This document shows positions 42,924 through 52,801 of a DNA stretch of 64,000 nucleotides, in pieces. Numbering within the stretch: position 1 is the stretch's first letter; each line of letters begins with the position of its first letter. Made by a program: the position numbers and the translations under genes. The notes beneath the pieces were generated by a model that did no database searches, was not told the DNA's origin, and saw only the letters and a program-made list of their open reading frames with translations. Source of the DNA: Gaetbulibacter_B jejuensis (GTDB lineage: Bacteria > Bacteroidota > Bacteroidia > Flavobacteriales > Flavobacteriaceae); contig NZ_BAAAGF010000002.1 of assembly GCF_039524015.1 (NCBI RefSeq), forward strand, positions 434,001 through 498,000. The letters run 5' to 3'.

Positions 42924-44987
42924 ATGAAAAAAACATTACTCTTATTTACAACCTATTTATGTTTGGGTGTTTCTGCAATTTTCGCTCAAAACGTAAACAT
43001 TCCAGATTTCAACTTTAAAAATTATTTGTTAAACAATACTGCTATTAATACAAATTCTGATACAGAAATTTCGGTAGCTGAAGCGCAAGCTTTTACAGGA
43101 ACAATATCGGCTACAAGTCTAGGAATTACAGATTTAACAGGAATTGAAGCTTTTGTAAATATAACTACATTAGAAGTATATTCAAATATCTTAACATCAT
43201 TAGATGTTAGTAACAACACCAGTTTAACACGATTACATTGTGCAAATAACCAAATAACAACAATAGATGTTAGTAATATTCCAACATTAAATCAAATTCA
43301 TTGTCAAAATAATCAGTTGGTAGAATTAAATTTAGCTAATGGTAACAATCCTAATTTTACATACATGAAATCTTATGGAAACCCAAATTTAACGTGTATA
43401 CAACATGATTCTAATTATACACCACCATATACTAACGCTGGTCAGTACGCACAAGGTTGGACAAGAGATGCAAACTCTAGTTATTCTTCTAACTGTAATT
43501 ATGGACCTGTTTATGTAGATGCTAATGCAACTGGAGCAAATGATGGAAGTTCGTGGATTGATGCTTATACAACAATTGATGCAGCACTAGCTGTAGCTGG
43601 TCCTAATAGAAATATTTGGGTAGCTAAAGGAGTTTACAAGCCAACAGCTCAAAACACACCTTTAGAAATAAATGATACTAGTATTTCTATTTATGGAGGC
43701 TTTGATGGTTCTGAAACTCAATTATCAGATAGAGATTTAACACTAATAAATACAACTAATGCAACTGTGATTACAGGAGATATGAATGGTGACGACGTTG
43801 ATGGTGATTTTACTTCTAATAAATCTGATAATGCAGATAGATTAATTGTAGTAGATGCTACAAACATTACGATTGATGGTTTTATTTTAGAAAATATTTA
43901 CGATACATCCAGCAACGCGCTTACTGAAGATAATGGTGTTATTTATTCAAAATATTATGGTGCTTCTACTTGGATTGAAAACCTAAGCATAAAAAACTGT
44001 AGCTTTAAAAATAACTATAGTAATGATTTTTTAATTAAAGGAACAGGCTTAAAAGATAACTTCAAACTTTACAACGTAAGCTTTACAAATAATGTAAGTA
44101 CTGGACAAAGTATTATTTTATTACAAACAGATCGCTTTAATAATATTTATGCAGATTTTTCTAACGTACTGTTTGCTGACAATGAAACCAAGTTTTCTGT
44201 TATCAATGCCTACCGAATTCCTGATGGCTCATTTACAAACTTCAGAGACTTAGATTTAATAATAACTAATTCATCTTTTATTAATAATAATGTAGTAAAC
44301 GTCAATAATACATCTTATGGTCAGACTATTATTATGGGATCTGATAATACCTTAGGACATTTAGAGATAAATAACTCAATCTTTTTTAGTAATACGTTAA
44401 ACGGAGTTTATGCAGACAGAGATATTTCTTATGGTACACAGGGTAATCATTATGAATTAGTAATTAATAATTCTATAACTCAAATAACAAACAATGGAGG
44501 CGCATCAGGAGCATTTGCAGCACCATCATTTACTAATATTCAAGATTTAGACCCAAATACAGTATCACTTAATTTAAGTGCAGAATATAAACCAACAACA
44601 AGTTCATCTTATGTTTTAGATAATGGAGATAATACATTTTATGATACTGCTTTATTTGGTGATTTAGATTTATCAGGTAATGATAGAATTTTTAACAGTA
44701 CAATAGACCTTGGTGCTTTTGAATATGATTCAACATTAGGAATTGATGATTTGTCTTTAAATACAAATTCAGTAAAACTATACCCAAATCCTGTAAGTGA
44801 CAGGTTATTTATTAAGTCTACAGAGCAAGTTGAGAACGTGTTTATTTACACTATTAGTGGACAGTTAGTAAAGCAAGTAAATGAAGTTAATAATGGAATT
44901 AATGTGGCTAATTTACCTTCAGGATTATACATGATTCAAATTAAAACATCTAAAAGAACTATTAATCAGAAGTTTCTTAGAAACTAA
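42924..44987 (+). CDS. T9SS type A surface protein with LRR-like and beta-helix regions
   Basis: A 687-residue secreted protein. A signal peptide ends near residue 21 (IFAQ). A short leucine-rich-repeat-like region (about 45-165) contains LTSLDVSNNTSLTRLHCANN and related units. A right-handed beta-helix region follows, opening with VYVDANATGANDGSSWIDAY (about 195-215) and running to about 600, and a type A T9SS tag starts near VKLYPNPVSDRLF (about 615). The tag predicts export by the type IX system and cleavage or anchoring at the surface. No catalytic residues typical of polysaccharide lyases are apparent. ATG 42924 was chosen for its signal peptide; an upstream TTG at 42864 in the same frame is less plausible. 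Confidence 0.87.
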   Translation: MKKTLLLFTTYLCLGVSAIFAQNVNIPDFNFKNYLLNNTAINTNSDTEISVAEAQAFTGTISATSLGITDLTGIEAFVNITTLEVYSNILTSLDVSNNTSLTRLHCANNQITTIDVSNIPTLNQIHCQNNQLVELNLANGNNPNFTYMKSYGNPNLTCIQHDSNYTPPYTNAGQYAQGWTRDANSSYSSNCNYGPVYVDANATGANDGSSWIDAYTTIDAALAVAGPNRNIWVAKGVYKPTAQNTPLEINDTSISIYGGFDGSETQLSDRDLTLINTTNATVITGDMNGDDVDGDFTSNKSDNADRLIVVDATNITIDGFILENIYDTSSNALTEDNGVIYSKYYGASTWIENLSIKNCSFKNNYSNDFLIKGTGLKDNFKLYNVSFTNNVSTGQSIILLQTDRFNNIYADFSNVLFADNETKFSVINAYRIPDGSFTNFRDLDLIITNSSFINNNVVNVNNTSYGQTIIMGSDNTLGHLEINNSIFFSNTLNGVYADRDISYGTQGNHYELVINNSITQITNNGGASGAFAAPSFTNIQDLDPNTVSLNLSAEYKPTTSSSYVLDNGDNTFYDTALFGDLDLSGNDRIFNSTIDLGAFEYDSTLGIDDLSLNTNSVKLYPNPVSDRLFIKSTEQVENVFIYTISGQLVKQVNEVNNGINVANLPSGLYMIQIKTSKRTINQKFLRN

Positions 44988-45011
44988 GTTGATGTTATAT
45001 CAACTTGATTT

Positions 45012-45039
45012 AGCGCTCACTTTTGTGGGCGCTTTTTTT
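45012..45039 (+). terminator. Rho-independent terminator
   Basis: AGCGCTCAC (45012-45020) pairs with GTGGGCGCT (45025-45033), followed by a T tract. A second hairpin just upstream (44986-45006, AAGTTGAT/ATCAACTT) overlaps the stop codon and may assist. Confidence 0.83.
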
Positions 45040-45064
45040 AAAAAAACTATTCAAAACAAAAACT

Positions 45065-45607
45065 ATGAAATATTTAAAAACAATCACACTCGTAATGTTT
45101 ACTATTGTATTAACTTCTTGTTCATCTGATGATGATTCCAATACTTCAGAAAGTAATTTTATTAAAGTTGGTGAATCTTCTTTTGAGATGAAAGCAGCAT
45201 TAGTAGAGCCATCATTTAATTCGGTTTTTTTAAGTTTAACAAATAAAACTGAAGCAGAAATTAATGCTTCTTTTTCAGGAACAACACTAAATAATGTCGA
45301 TTATTTTACTGCAAGGATTAATCATTTTGATCTTTCATCAGGAGAAGCGTATGATTTAGATGATATTTCTAGTTTAGAATTTATTGTTAATGGAGATGTT
45401 ATTAATTCTGAATTTGAAAATGGATTCAGTCAATTTTATAAAAGTGGAAGTAATCCAGATTTAGAAGTAACATCAGGACATATAACAGTAATTGACTACT
45501 CAGTAGATAATATTACTTTATCTGTTGAATTTGAGAGAGCTGATGGTGTATTGGTGTCAGGAACGTATAATGGCTCATTCATATATTTGGATGATACTAA
45601 TAATTAA
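45065..45607 (+). CDS. Small lipoprotein of unknown function
   Basis: A 180-residue lipoprotein with lipobox LTSC (Cys19) followed by SSDDDS, an acidic run typical of surface-exposed lipoproteins in this phylum. The mature part looks beta-rich and resembles small lipoproteins sometimes seen near T9SS proteins, but I cannot name a family. It lies just after the terminator of the beta-helix gene, so it needs its own promoter, which I did not identify. ATG 45065 was chosen because earlier in-frame codons lie inside the terminator hairpin. Confidence 0.8.
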   Translation: MKYLKTITLVMFTIVLTSCSSDDDSNTSESNFIKVGESSFEMKAALVEPSFNSVFLSLTNKTEAEINASFSGTTLNNVDYFTARINHFDLSSGEAYDLDDISSLEFIVNGDVINSEFENGFSQFYKSGSNPDLEVTSGHITVIDYSVDNITLSVEFERADGVLVSGTYNGSFIYLDDTNN

Positions 45608-45652
45608 AAAGTGTTACTAATAATTATAAAAGAGGAACTATAATTTTAACAC

Positions 45653-45686
45653 AAAAAAAGCGCTTACATTGGTAAGCGCTTTTTAT
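45653..45686. terminator. Bidirectional terminator
   Basis: AGCGCTTAC (45659-45667) and GTAAGCGCT (45672-45680) form a perfect 9-bp stem, extended by A residues on the left and T residues on the right. It serves the lipoprotein gene and the convergent dnaN gene. Confidence 0.88.
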
Positions 45687-45711
45687 ATATGATATAATTA
45701 ATTTGAAAAGG

Positions 45712-46830
45712 CTAACTATTCAACATTACAGGCATAACAAGCATAGTAACTTGTTCGCCTTCGTCTAAACCATCAACAGGCGTTAAAATACCTGCTCTGT
45801 TAGGTAAGCTCATTTCTAATTGTACTTCGTCAGCATTTAAGTTTGTTAACATTTCAGTTAAAAAGCGAGAGTTAAAACCTATTTGCATGTCATCACCTTG
45901 GTAGTCACATGTTAGGCGTTCTTCAGCTTTGTTTGAGTAATCAATATCTTCGGCAGAAATGTTTAATTCAGCTCCTGCAATTTTTAAGCGAATTTGATGT
46001 GTTGTTTTATTTGAGAAAATACTAACACGTTTAACAGAGTTTAAAAACTGTGTTCTGTCAATACTTAATTTATTTGGATTTTCTTTTGGTATTACAGCTT
46101 CATAATTAGGGTATTTTCCATCAATTAATCGGCAAACTAATTCAGAGTTTTCAAAAGTAAATTTAGCATTTGAATCGTTATACTCAATTTTTACATCATC
46201 ATCACTCGTAGCTAAAATTCCTTTTAAAAGATTTAAAGGTTTTTTAGGCATGATAAATTCAGCAACTTGATTTGCTTTAACATCTTCTCTAGTGTATTTA
46301 ACTAATTTGTGAGCATCAGTAGCAACAAAGGTTAAACCGTCTGTTGAAAACTGAAAGAATACACCACTCATAACAGGTCTTAAATCGTCATTTCCAGCAG
46401 CAAAAATAGTTTTGCTAATAGCTGTTGCTAGTATCTCACCAGAAACCATAGTTGTACTTGGATCTTCTAATTCAACAGCTTTAGGAAATTCGTTTCCTTC
46501 AGCATAAGCTAAAGCATACTTACCATGGTTAGAGCTAATCTCAACTGTGTTGTTATCTTCAACAACAAACGTTAATGGTTGCTCAGGGAACGTTTTTAAG
46601 GTATCCAATAGTAATCGTGCAGGTAAGGCTATACTACCATTACTGTCACTTTCAACATCAATTACTGATGACATTGTGGTTTCTAAATCACTAGCTGAAA
46701 CCGTTAATTTTGAGTTTTCAAGTTCAAACAAAAAATTATCTAAAATTGGAAGTGTGTTAGAGTTGTTAATTACTCCACCTAAAACTTGTAATTGTTTAAG
46801 CAAATACGTACTCGATACTATAAACTTCAT
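45712..46830 (-). CDS. dnaN: DNA polymerase III beta subunit (sliding clamp)
   Basis: A 372-residue protein of normal clamp length with three repeated domains of about 120 residues. Recognisable pieces include NTLPILDNFLFE, FQFSTDGLTFVATDAHKLV and FNSRFLTEMLTNL. The C-terminus ends with the usual hydrophobic strand region LVMPVMLNS. The ring tethers DNA polymerase III to DNA and is essential. It is not next to dnaA in this window; its neighbours are a T9SS subtilase upstream (divergent) and gldFG. It is transcribed leftward from its own promoter and ends at a bidirectional terminator. Confidence 0.97.
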   Translation of the reverse strand: MKFIVSSTYLLKQLQVLGGVINNSNTLPILDNFLFELENSKLTVSASDLETTMSSVIDVESDSNGSIALPARLLLDTLKTFPEQPLTFVVEDNNTVEISSNHGKYALAYAEGNEFPKAVELEDPSTTMVSGEILATAISKTIFAAGNDDLRPVMSGVFFQFSTDGLTFVATDAHKLVKYTREDVKANQVAEFIMPKKPLNLLKGILATSDDDVKIEYNDSNAKFTFENSELVCRLIDGKYPNYEAVIPKENPNKLSIDRTQFLNSVKRVSIFSNKTTHQIRLKIAGAELNISAEDIDYSNKAEERLTCDYQGDDMQIGFNSRFLTEMLTNLNADEVQLEMSLPNRAGILTPVDGLDEGEQVTMLVMPVMLNS

Positions 46831-46868
46831 GAAATTGCTTTAAATTTTTATCGTTATGAATATTTAAG

Positions 46869-46876
46869 CAAATATA
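46869..46876 (-). promoter_or_regulatory. Putative -7 element of the dnaN promoter
   Basis: On the minus strand TATATTTG matches TAnnTTTG exactly and lies 38 bases before the dnaN start codon. No convincing TTG occurs at the -33 distance. Confidence 0.4.
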
Positions 46877-46982
46877 TTTTATTAAAGTGATAATTGTAAG
46901 CCTTAGTTATACATTTTTATTAACAAGTAAATTTTTTGTATTTCTTAACCAGAATTTTAGATTCTCGTTAACATAAAAAGTA

Positions 46983-47012
46983 TTGTGATTATAATATTAT
47001 GTGGTATATTTA
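46983..47012 (+). promoter_or_regulatory. Putative promoter of the subtilase gene
   Basis: TTG at 46983-46985 and TATATTTA at 47005-47012 are 19 bases apart (one mismatch in the -7 box). The start codon at 47033 follows 20 bases later. Confidence 0.42.
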
Positions 47013-47032
47013 TACGCTTAAAAAAATGAAAA

Positions 47033-49957
47033 ATGTATAAAAATACTTTCGGGTATAAATTAATCCTAATGCTCTCTTTTGTTAGTTTTAATTTCTTAAC
47101 AGCCCAAACCGATGAACAAAAAAGAGAAATTATTGCTACTTATGACCATGCATTACTTTCACAAATGGCGAATGAATTTTCGTTAGCTTTTGAAAATGAT
47201 TTAAAGGCAGCTAGAGTTTATGCTATGGAAAACAATTTACCAACTGTAATTTTTACAGAAAATGGAGGTATGTCAAAGTTGCATAAAGTTTTAGAAGATG
47301 GAACTTTACTTTATTTGTCAACAGACAATAGAGGAGCTGGAGTTACGGTTAGAGCAAATAAGCTCTACACAGGTCCAAGTGGAGGACTAAATTTATCTGT
47401 TGAAGGTACAGGAATGACTCTAGGTGTTTGGGATGGAGGAAAAGTTTTGGATACGCATGAGTTATTAGTTGATAGAGTTACTCAACAAGATGGATCAACA
47501 ACATTGTCTAACCATGCAACGCATGTGTCAGGAACAATGATTGGATCTAATGTGCCAGCAAGTGGTCAAGCTAGAGGTATGGCGTTTAGAGCTAGTCTAA
47601 ATGCGTATGACTTTGATAACGATCTTTCAGAAATGACTACTGCCGCAGCAAATGGGTTGTTAATTTCTAATCATTCTTATGGACTTAATGCTGAATTTTT
47701 ACCAACATACTATTTTGGGAGATATGATAATTTAGCAGTTCAAGTAGATAACATACTATACAATGCACCTTACTATACTGCAGTTTTTTCTGCCGGAAAT
47801 GATAGAAACGCAGGTTACAATACTGGAGATAATGGTTATGATTTATTAACTGATAGAGGAGTCTCTAAAAACGGAATTACAGTTGCTGCTGTAAACCAAG
47901 TTAATAATTATACAGGGCCTTCAAGTGTTGTGATGTCAAGTTTTAGTAGTTGGGGACCAACTGATGATGGAAGAATAAAACCAGACATCTCAGCTAAGGG
48001 TGTTAACACATATTCATCTGTAGCTACTTCTAATACTGCATATGGTAGTATGAATGGTACATCTATGGCTACACCAAGTGTTTCAGGTTCTTTAGGGTTA
48101 CTCCAAGAGCTTTACAGTGATATTCATGGTAATTTCATGAAGTCTTCAACATTAAGAGCATTAGCAATTCATACTGCTTCTGAAGCAGGTGTTTTTCCTG
48201 GTCCTGATTATCAGTTTGGTTGGGGATTATTAGATTGTGAAACAGCAGCTATTACAATTTTAGAAGAAGAATTTCAGTCTTTAATTGAAGAGAACAGTCT
48301 TGCCGATGGAGCAACATTCACAAAGTCTGTAACAGCGTTAGGAACAGAGCCTCTAGTGGTTACAATTGCTTGGACTGATCCTGCAGGTACAGTACAGGGT
48401 ACTACGGTAGATGATACTACACCTAGACTAGTTAATGATTTAGATTTAAGAGTCGTAGATGCTAGTAATAATACAACTTATCCTTGGGCTTTAAGTGCAT
48501 TTAGTTATACTTCTCCTGCAATTAGAAGCGTAAATAACGTTGATAATGTTGAAAAAGTTGAAATAGATGTTCCTGCTGGAGATTATACAATCATAGTAGA
48601 TCATAAAGGGACTTTAGATTCAGGAAATCAAGATTTTGCATTAATCGTAACAGGGATTTCTGAATCAGATTTTGCATTTACTCCTGAAAATATTACAAAA
48701 ACTTTTTGTGCAGATGAAGTTGGAGATTATTACTTTAACTATTCATCAAGTGACACTTACAATGGGCCAACAACACTGTCAGCTACTGGATTACCAGCAG
48801 GAGCAGTGGCAACATTTACTCCTAGTGTAATCACTGCCGATGAAGACTTTACTTTAGAAATATCTGGTTTAGACTCAGTGACTCCTGGTACTTATTCCTT
48901 TGATGTTGTTGCTACTGGTACTTCTGATACTAAGACAAGACAAATGGAAATTGAAGTATTAAGCGCTGACCCTATTAGTGATGTAACATTAAATTACCCT
49001 AGCGCAGGAGAGTCAGGTGTTTACATATATCCAGGATTAACTTGGGACGCAGTCAGTGGAGCAAGTGGTTATAAAGTTGAAGTTTCTGAGCTTTCTGACT
49101 TTAGTACTCTAATTTTTGAAGATACAGTAGAAGCAAACACTGTTAGTGTTCCGGCATTGAATAGTAACACACAATATTACTGGAGAGTTATGGCATTCTC
49201 TGATTGTGTTGATGCTAATTTTGTGTCTTCTTCTTTTACTACTGAAGCTGTTAATTGTTCTATTTCATCTACTGCAAATGATAACCCACAACCTATAGAT
49301 ACTGTGCCAAATACGGTTACATCGGTTATAAATGTACCAGCAGGTCAAGATATTTTAGTTGGTGATATTAATGTGACTGTTAATTTATCACATACTTGGA
49401 TGGGTGATTTAACGGTTAGTTTAACTAGTCCATCAGGTACTTCCGTTGTATTGTTTAGTAACGCTTGTGATGATTTAGACGATACAAATGTAACTTTTGA
49501 TGATTCGGGTGTTGAGTTTTCTTGTTCAGGAACAGTGCCAGCACTTTCAGGAACAATGCAACCTCAAAATTTATTGACTCCATTTATAGGAGAAAATGCA
49601 GCTGGTGATTGGACACTTACAGTTAATGATGGTTATGATGAAGATGGTGGGTTTTTAAATAGTTTCTCACTTGAATTATGCAGTACTGCAGGACCTTTAA
49701 GTGTAGCTGATAAAGAACTAGAAGGATTTGCAATTTATCCTAATCCTGCTAAAAATCATTTTGAGTTTACTTTGTTAAACCAACAAGAAAACGTTAAAGT
49801 AGGTGTTTATGATATTAATGGTCGTTTATTGATTTCAAAATCATTTAATACTAACGAGCGTAAACTTGTAAGTGTAGAGAACTTATCTAGCGGAATGTAT
49901 TTTGTTGAAGTAATAAATGGTCAACAAAAAGGAGTTAAAAAACTAATGGTTAAATAA
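47033..49957 (+). CDS. Secreted S8 family serine peptidase (subtilase) with P-domain and T9SS type A tag
   Basis: A 974-residue secreted protease. A signal peptide (near 1-24) and a short pro-region precede the S8 domain with catalytic Asp134 (VWDGG), His164 (NHATHVSG) and Ser344 (NGTSMATP). A beta-rich domain follows (about 420-545), then Ig/Fn3-like domains (about 545-750), a proprotein-convertase P-domain (about 765-885, with SHTWMGDLTVSLTSPSG) and a type A T9SS tag starting near YPNPAKNHFEF (about 901). It would be exported through the T9SS and degrade extracellular protein. It lies between gldFG and dnaN, ends at a terminator shared with gldFG, and appears to be a stand-alone gene. The substrate is unknown. 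Confidence 0.95.
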   Translation: MYKNTFGYKLILMLSFVSFNFLTAQTDEQKREIIATYDHALLSQMANEFSLAFENDLKAARVYAMENNLPTVIFTENGGMSKLHKVLEDGTLLYLSTDNRGAGVTVRANKLYTGPSGGLNLSVEGTGMTLGVWDGGKVLDTHELLVDRVTQQDGSTTLSNHATHVSGTMIGSNVPASGQARGMAFRASLNAYDFDNDLSEMTTAAANGLLISNHSYGLNAEFLPTYYFGRYDNLAVQVDNILYNAPYYTAVFSAGNDRNAGYNTGDNGYDLLTDRGVSKNGITVAAVNQVNNYTGPSSVVMSSFSSWGPTDDGRIKPDISAKGVNTYSSVATSNTAYGSMNGTSMATPSVSGSLGLLQELYSDIHGNFMKSSTLRALAIHTASEAGVFPGPDYQFGWGLLDCETAAITILEEEFQSLIEENSLADGATFTKSVTALGTEPLVVTIAWTDPAGTVQGTTVDDTTPRLVNDLDLRVVDASNNTTYPWALSAFSYTSPAIRSVNNVDNVEKVEIDVPAGDYTIIVDHKGTLDSGNQDFALIVTGISESDFAFTPENITKTFCADEVGDYYFNYSSSDTYNGPTTLSATGLPAGAVATFTPSVITADEDFTLEISGLDSVTPGTYSFDVVATGTSDTKTRQMEIEVLSADPISDVTLNYPSAGESGVYIYPGLTWDAVSGASGYKVEVSELSDFSTLIFEDTVEANTVSVPALNSNTQYYWRVMAFSDCVDANFVSSSFTTEAVNCSISSTANDNPQPIDTVPNTVTSVINVPAGQDILVGDINVTVNLSHTWMGDLTVSLTSPSGTSVVLFSNACDDLDDTNVTFDDSGVEFSCSGTVPALSGTMQPQNLLTPFIGENAAGDWTLTVNDGYDEDGGFLNSFSLELCSTAGPLSVADKELEGFAIYPNPAKNHFEFTLLNQQENVKVGVYDINGRLLISKSFNTNERKLVSVENLSSGMYFVEVINGQQKGVKKLMVK

Positions 49958-49976
49958 CTAACAACTCTCAATAAAA

Positions 49977-50008
49977 TAAAAAAGCGACCTTTTGGGTCGC
50001 TTTTTTTT
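49977..50008. terminator. Bidirectional terminator
   Basis: AAAAAAGCGACC and GGGTCGCTTTTTT form a strong stem around TTTT with A and T tracts on either side. It ends both the subtilase gene and the convergent gldFG gene; its right edge touches the gldFG stop codon. Confidence 0.88.
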
Positions 50009-52397
50009 ATGCGTATTTTTTTCGTCTTAAGTAATTAAAGACAAAACCAAAAATGCCTAAAAGGAGTAGAGGCAAAGCAATATTTATAAATTGCCACTTT
50101 GTTTTTTGTGCTTCAATTTTTTTGGAATCTAAGAAAGCTATAGCAATTTCTTTTGTTCTAATATCTATAAGTTTATTGTCATCTAAAAGGTAGTTAACAG
50201 CATTTTCTAAAAACTCCTTGTTTCCAAAACTTTCACCTGTCCAACGATCAAAACCTAATTGTTGCGGCTTGTTTCTTACTACATCATTTTTAATAACGTC
50301 ACCATCAGCAATGACAATAATTTTAGTAGCATCACTCTTCGTTCTGTCATTAGAAAGATTAAAAGGCTTTACTCTATTGTTATAAACCGATGTAAATTCA
50401 CCTTCTAATAAAACAGCAAGTGGTTGTAATCCTTTAGTATATGTTTTTGGGTCAGGTTCTTGGGTAACAATATCTAAACTTATTTCTCTTGGTACACCAT
50501 CTAGCTTGGTTAGTTGAGAGCTACGTAATAAAACAGTTTTTGAAACATCATCGTTTTTTAAAGTATCTATTTGACTTGCAAAATCAAACTTTACCAAGTT
50601 TAAGTTGTTGGTTATTGCATGATTTGGATTACTAGCTGCTAATGGCGAATATTGCCATTGTATTGGTTGAAACTGAGCGTCATTACCTTCTCCAATAGCA
50701 AGAGTTATTGGAGCAGAATACATGTCGTTAACTAACACAGGATTGATGCGAACACCATATTTAAAGAAAAAATCATTTAGGTTCAAATCTCTAATAACAG
50801 CAATAGCTCTTCCTGAGTCGTTTAGCAAACTGTCTTTGTCCATAATAACCGATTCGGTAAGCCAAAGACTTTTTCCGCCATTCATAGTATATTGGTCTAA
50901 GACATATTTTTCTTCTTCAGTAAAAGGAATAGTTGGTTTTGCAGCTATTATTAAATCGAAACCTTTTAATTGCTCTAAGGTTTTTTGCGGATGGTTAGCA
51001 ACACTATCCATAGTAAAAGGAGCAATATTGTAATGCTCTTTAATACTTGTTAAAAAATCAGCAATATATATGTCATTCAGCTCGCCATTTCCTTTTAAAA
51101 TGGCTATTTTCTTAGATTTTTCAGTGGTTAGTTTTTTAAACCCTTCAGCAAAAGCATATTCTAAATGTTGCACGGAATTGTTGATGCGTTCTTGGTCAGT
51201 AACTCCAATGCTGTTTTTTATTAATGGGATTTTTACGGTCTGCTCGTTGTAACTAGCCAAAGCCCATGGGAAAATTAATTCCTGAGACGATTTTCCATTT
51301 TCTTTTACGGTAAGTTGAAAGGGTTGTAAACCACGTTGTACTAATTGCTGAATGTTTTGGTCTCGAGTTGTTTCATTCTCAATAGGATTAATAAAACTAA
51401 ATTTAATGTTGTTATTTTGAAGCGCAAACTCTTCCAATAACTGCTTGGTTTCGGTTTTAAGACGTCTAAATTCCGAAGGGAAATCGCCTTCTAAAAAAAC
51501 ATCGATAATTAAAGGAGAATCTACATTTTCAACAGTGTTGAGTGCTGCTTTTGATAACGTATAACGTTGGTCTTGTGTTAAGTCGAAACGCTTATAAATT
51601 GACTGCGTAAAGAGGTTTAAAACCAATAATCCTAAAGGTAATACTAATAGATGTAACCATTCTTTTTTATCAATGACTTTTGTGCCAATTCGTCTAGCAG
51701 TTATGAGTACAAACAATACAATAATACTTACAAAATACAATAAATCCCTAGTATCAATAACACCTCTGCTAATGCTCTTGTAATGGTCATCCATTCCTAA
51801 TTTTTCAAGGCGAAAAGCATCACCAAAAAGATTAAAATTAGCTAAACCTTCAAACCCAAAATAAAAGAAGAAGCAAATAAACACAGCAATAATAAAAGCT
51901 ACAATTTGATTGTCTGAGAGTGTTGAAGAAAATACACCTATAGCTGTGTAAGCAGCAGCCATAAGTAATAAGCCAAAATAAGAACCTGTAATACTTCCTA
52001 AATCTAAATTTCCTTCTGGACTTCCAAGTTTGTATATACTATACACGTATAATAGTGTTGGTAACAAGGTAATAAGTATTAAAACCAGTGCACCAACGTA
52101 TTTGCCTAAAACAATTTGTAAATGACTTACAGGTTTAGTGAGTAGAAGTTCAAGTGTTCCTTGTTTTTTTTCATCACTAAAGCTACGCATAGTTACTGCA
52201 GGAACAAGAAAAATAAGTATCCAAGGTGCTAAAGTGAAAAAACTATTGAGGTCAGCAAACCCATTATCTAAAATGTTGAATTCACCTTTAAAAAGCCATA
52301 AAAACAATCCGTTGAGTAATAAAAAAATGGCTATAACCAAGTAACCAACTGGTGATGCAAAAAATGAGGTAATTTCTTTTTTTAGAATTGCTAGCAT
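50007..52397 (-). CDS. Fused GldF-GldG gliding motility ABC transporter protein
   Basis: A 796-residue membrane protein. Residues 1 to about 241 are a complete GldF: an ABC-2-type permease with six hydrophobic segments and the conserved AVTMRSFSDEKKQGTLELLL loop. From about 245 to the end is a complete GldG, with a membrane helix (LHLLVLPLGLLVLNLF), the motif YKRFDLTQDQRYTLS, an ABC_transp_aux periplasmic region and a final membrane anchor near 768-788. In Flavobacterium johnsoniae gldF and gldG are separate genes and, with the GldA ATPase, are needed for gliding. Here the two are one continuous frame with no stop or restart between them. The ATPase gene is not in this window. The combined length equals the sum of the two, so nothing seems lost. 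Confidence 0.93.
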   Translation of the reverse strand: MLAILKKEITSFFASPVGYLVIAIFLLLNGLFLWLFKGEFNILDNGFADLNSFFTLAPWILIFLVPAVTMRSFSDEKKQGTLELLLTKPVSHLQIVLGKYVGALVLILITLLPTLLYVYSIYKLGSPEGNLDLGSITGSYFGLLLMAAAYTAIGVFSSTLSDNQIVAFIIAVFICFFFYFGFEGLANFNLFGDAFRLEKLGMDDHYKSISRGVIDTRDLLYFVSIIVLFVLITARRIGTKVIDKKEWLHLLVLPLGLLVLNLFTQSIYKRFDLTQDQRYTLSKAALNTVENVDSPLIIDVFLEGDFPSEFRRLKTETKQLLEEFALQNNNIKFSFINPIENETTRDQNIQQLVQRGLQPFQLTVKENGKSSQELIFPWALASYNEQTVKIPLIKNSIGVTDQERINNSVQHLEYAFAEGFKKLTTEKSKKIAILKGNGELNDIYIADFLTSIKEHYNIAPFTMDSVANHPQKTLEQLKGFDLIIAAKPTIPFTEEEKYVLDQYTMNGGKSLWLTESVIMDKDSLLNDSGRAIAVIRDLNLNDFFFKYGVRINPVLVNDMYSAPITLAIGEGNDAQFQPIQWQYSPLAASNPNHAITNNLNLVKFDFASQIDTLKNDDVSKTVLLRSSQLTKLDGVPREISLDIVTQEPDPKTYTKGLQPLAVLLEGEFTSVYNNRVKPFNLSNDRTKSDATKIIVIADGDVIKNDVVRNKPQQLGFDRWTGESFGNKEFLENAVNYLLDDNKLIDIRTKEIAIAFLDSKKIEAQKTKWQFINIALPLLLLGIFGFVFNYLRRKKYA

Positions 52398-52502
52398 TAT
52401 CTTAGTTGAAAAGTTTAAAGTGGAAAGTTAAAAGTTTATTAGTAAATCACGAATTTTTTAGTTCTGTTTCTGTGATGAATTAATTGGTAATTTCAAATTT
52501 TA

Positions 52503-52799
52503 TCAATCTAAACTCGCCAATTTATCCACACTCCAAGCTTCAGGTTTTGCATTAAAAAGAGGTTTGGTTTTACTCCAAATACCTTTAAATAAACTCGATT
52601 GTCGGTAGCGCTCTAAGTCGGCTTCGGTATTCCAATGACTATACGTAAAAAATACGTTTGTATTGTGCTTATCTCTGTAAAGTTCTAAAAACTCACAGCC
52701 ATCAAAAGCTCTAATATTGTGTTTACTTAACTCAAAGTTCGATAAGAATTCATCAATGTGTTTTGGCTCAAAGCTCATTTTTACAATTCGTACAAACAT
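52503..52799 (-). CDS. ABM-domain (antibiotic biosynthesis monooxygenase-like) protein
   Basis: A 98-residue single-domain ferredoxin-like protein. It starts MFVRIVKMSFEPKHIDEFL and contains GCEFLELYRDK and VFFTYSHWNTEADLERYRQS, the signature strands and helix of the ABM superfamily. Members include YgiN-like quinol monooxygenases and heme-degrading IsdG enzymes, but many are uncharacterised. The start lies 2 bases after the stop of the SAM-hydrolase family gene, so both share a transcript. No haem ligand is obvious. A precise reaction cannot be assigned. Confidence 0.86.
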   Translation of the reverse strand: MFVRIVKMSFEPKHIDEFLSNFELSKHNIRAFDGCEFLELYRDKHNTNVFFTYSHWNTEADLERYRQSSLFKGIWSKTKPLFNAKPEAWSVDKLASLD

Positions 52800-52801
52800 A
52801 T

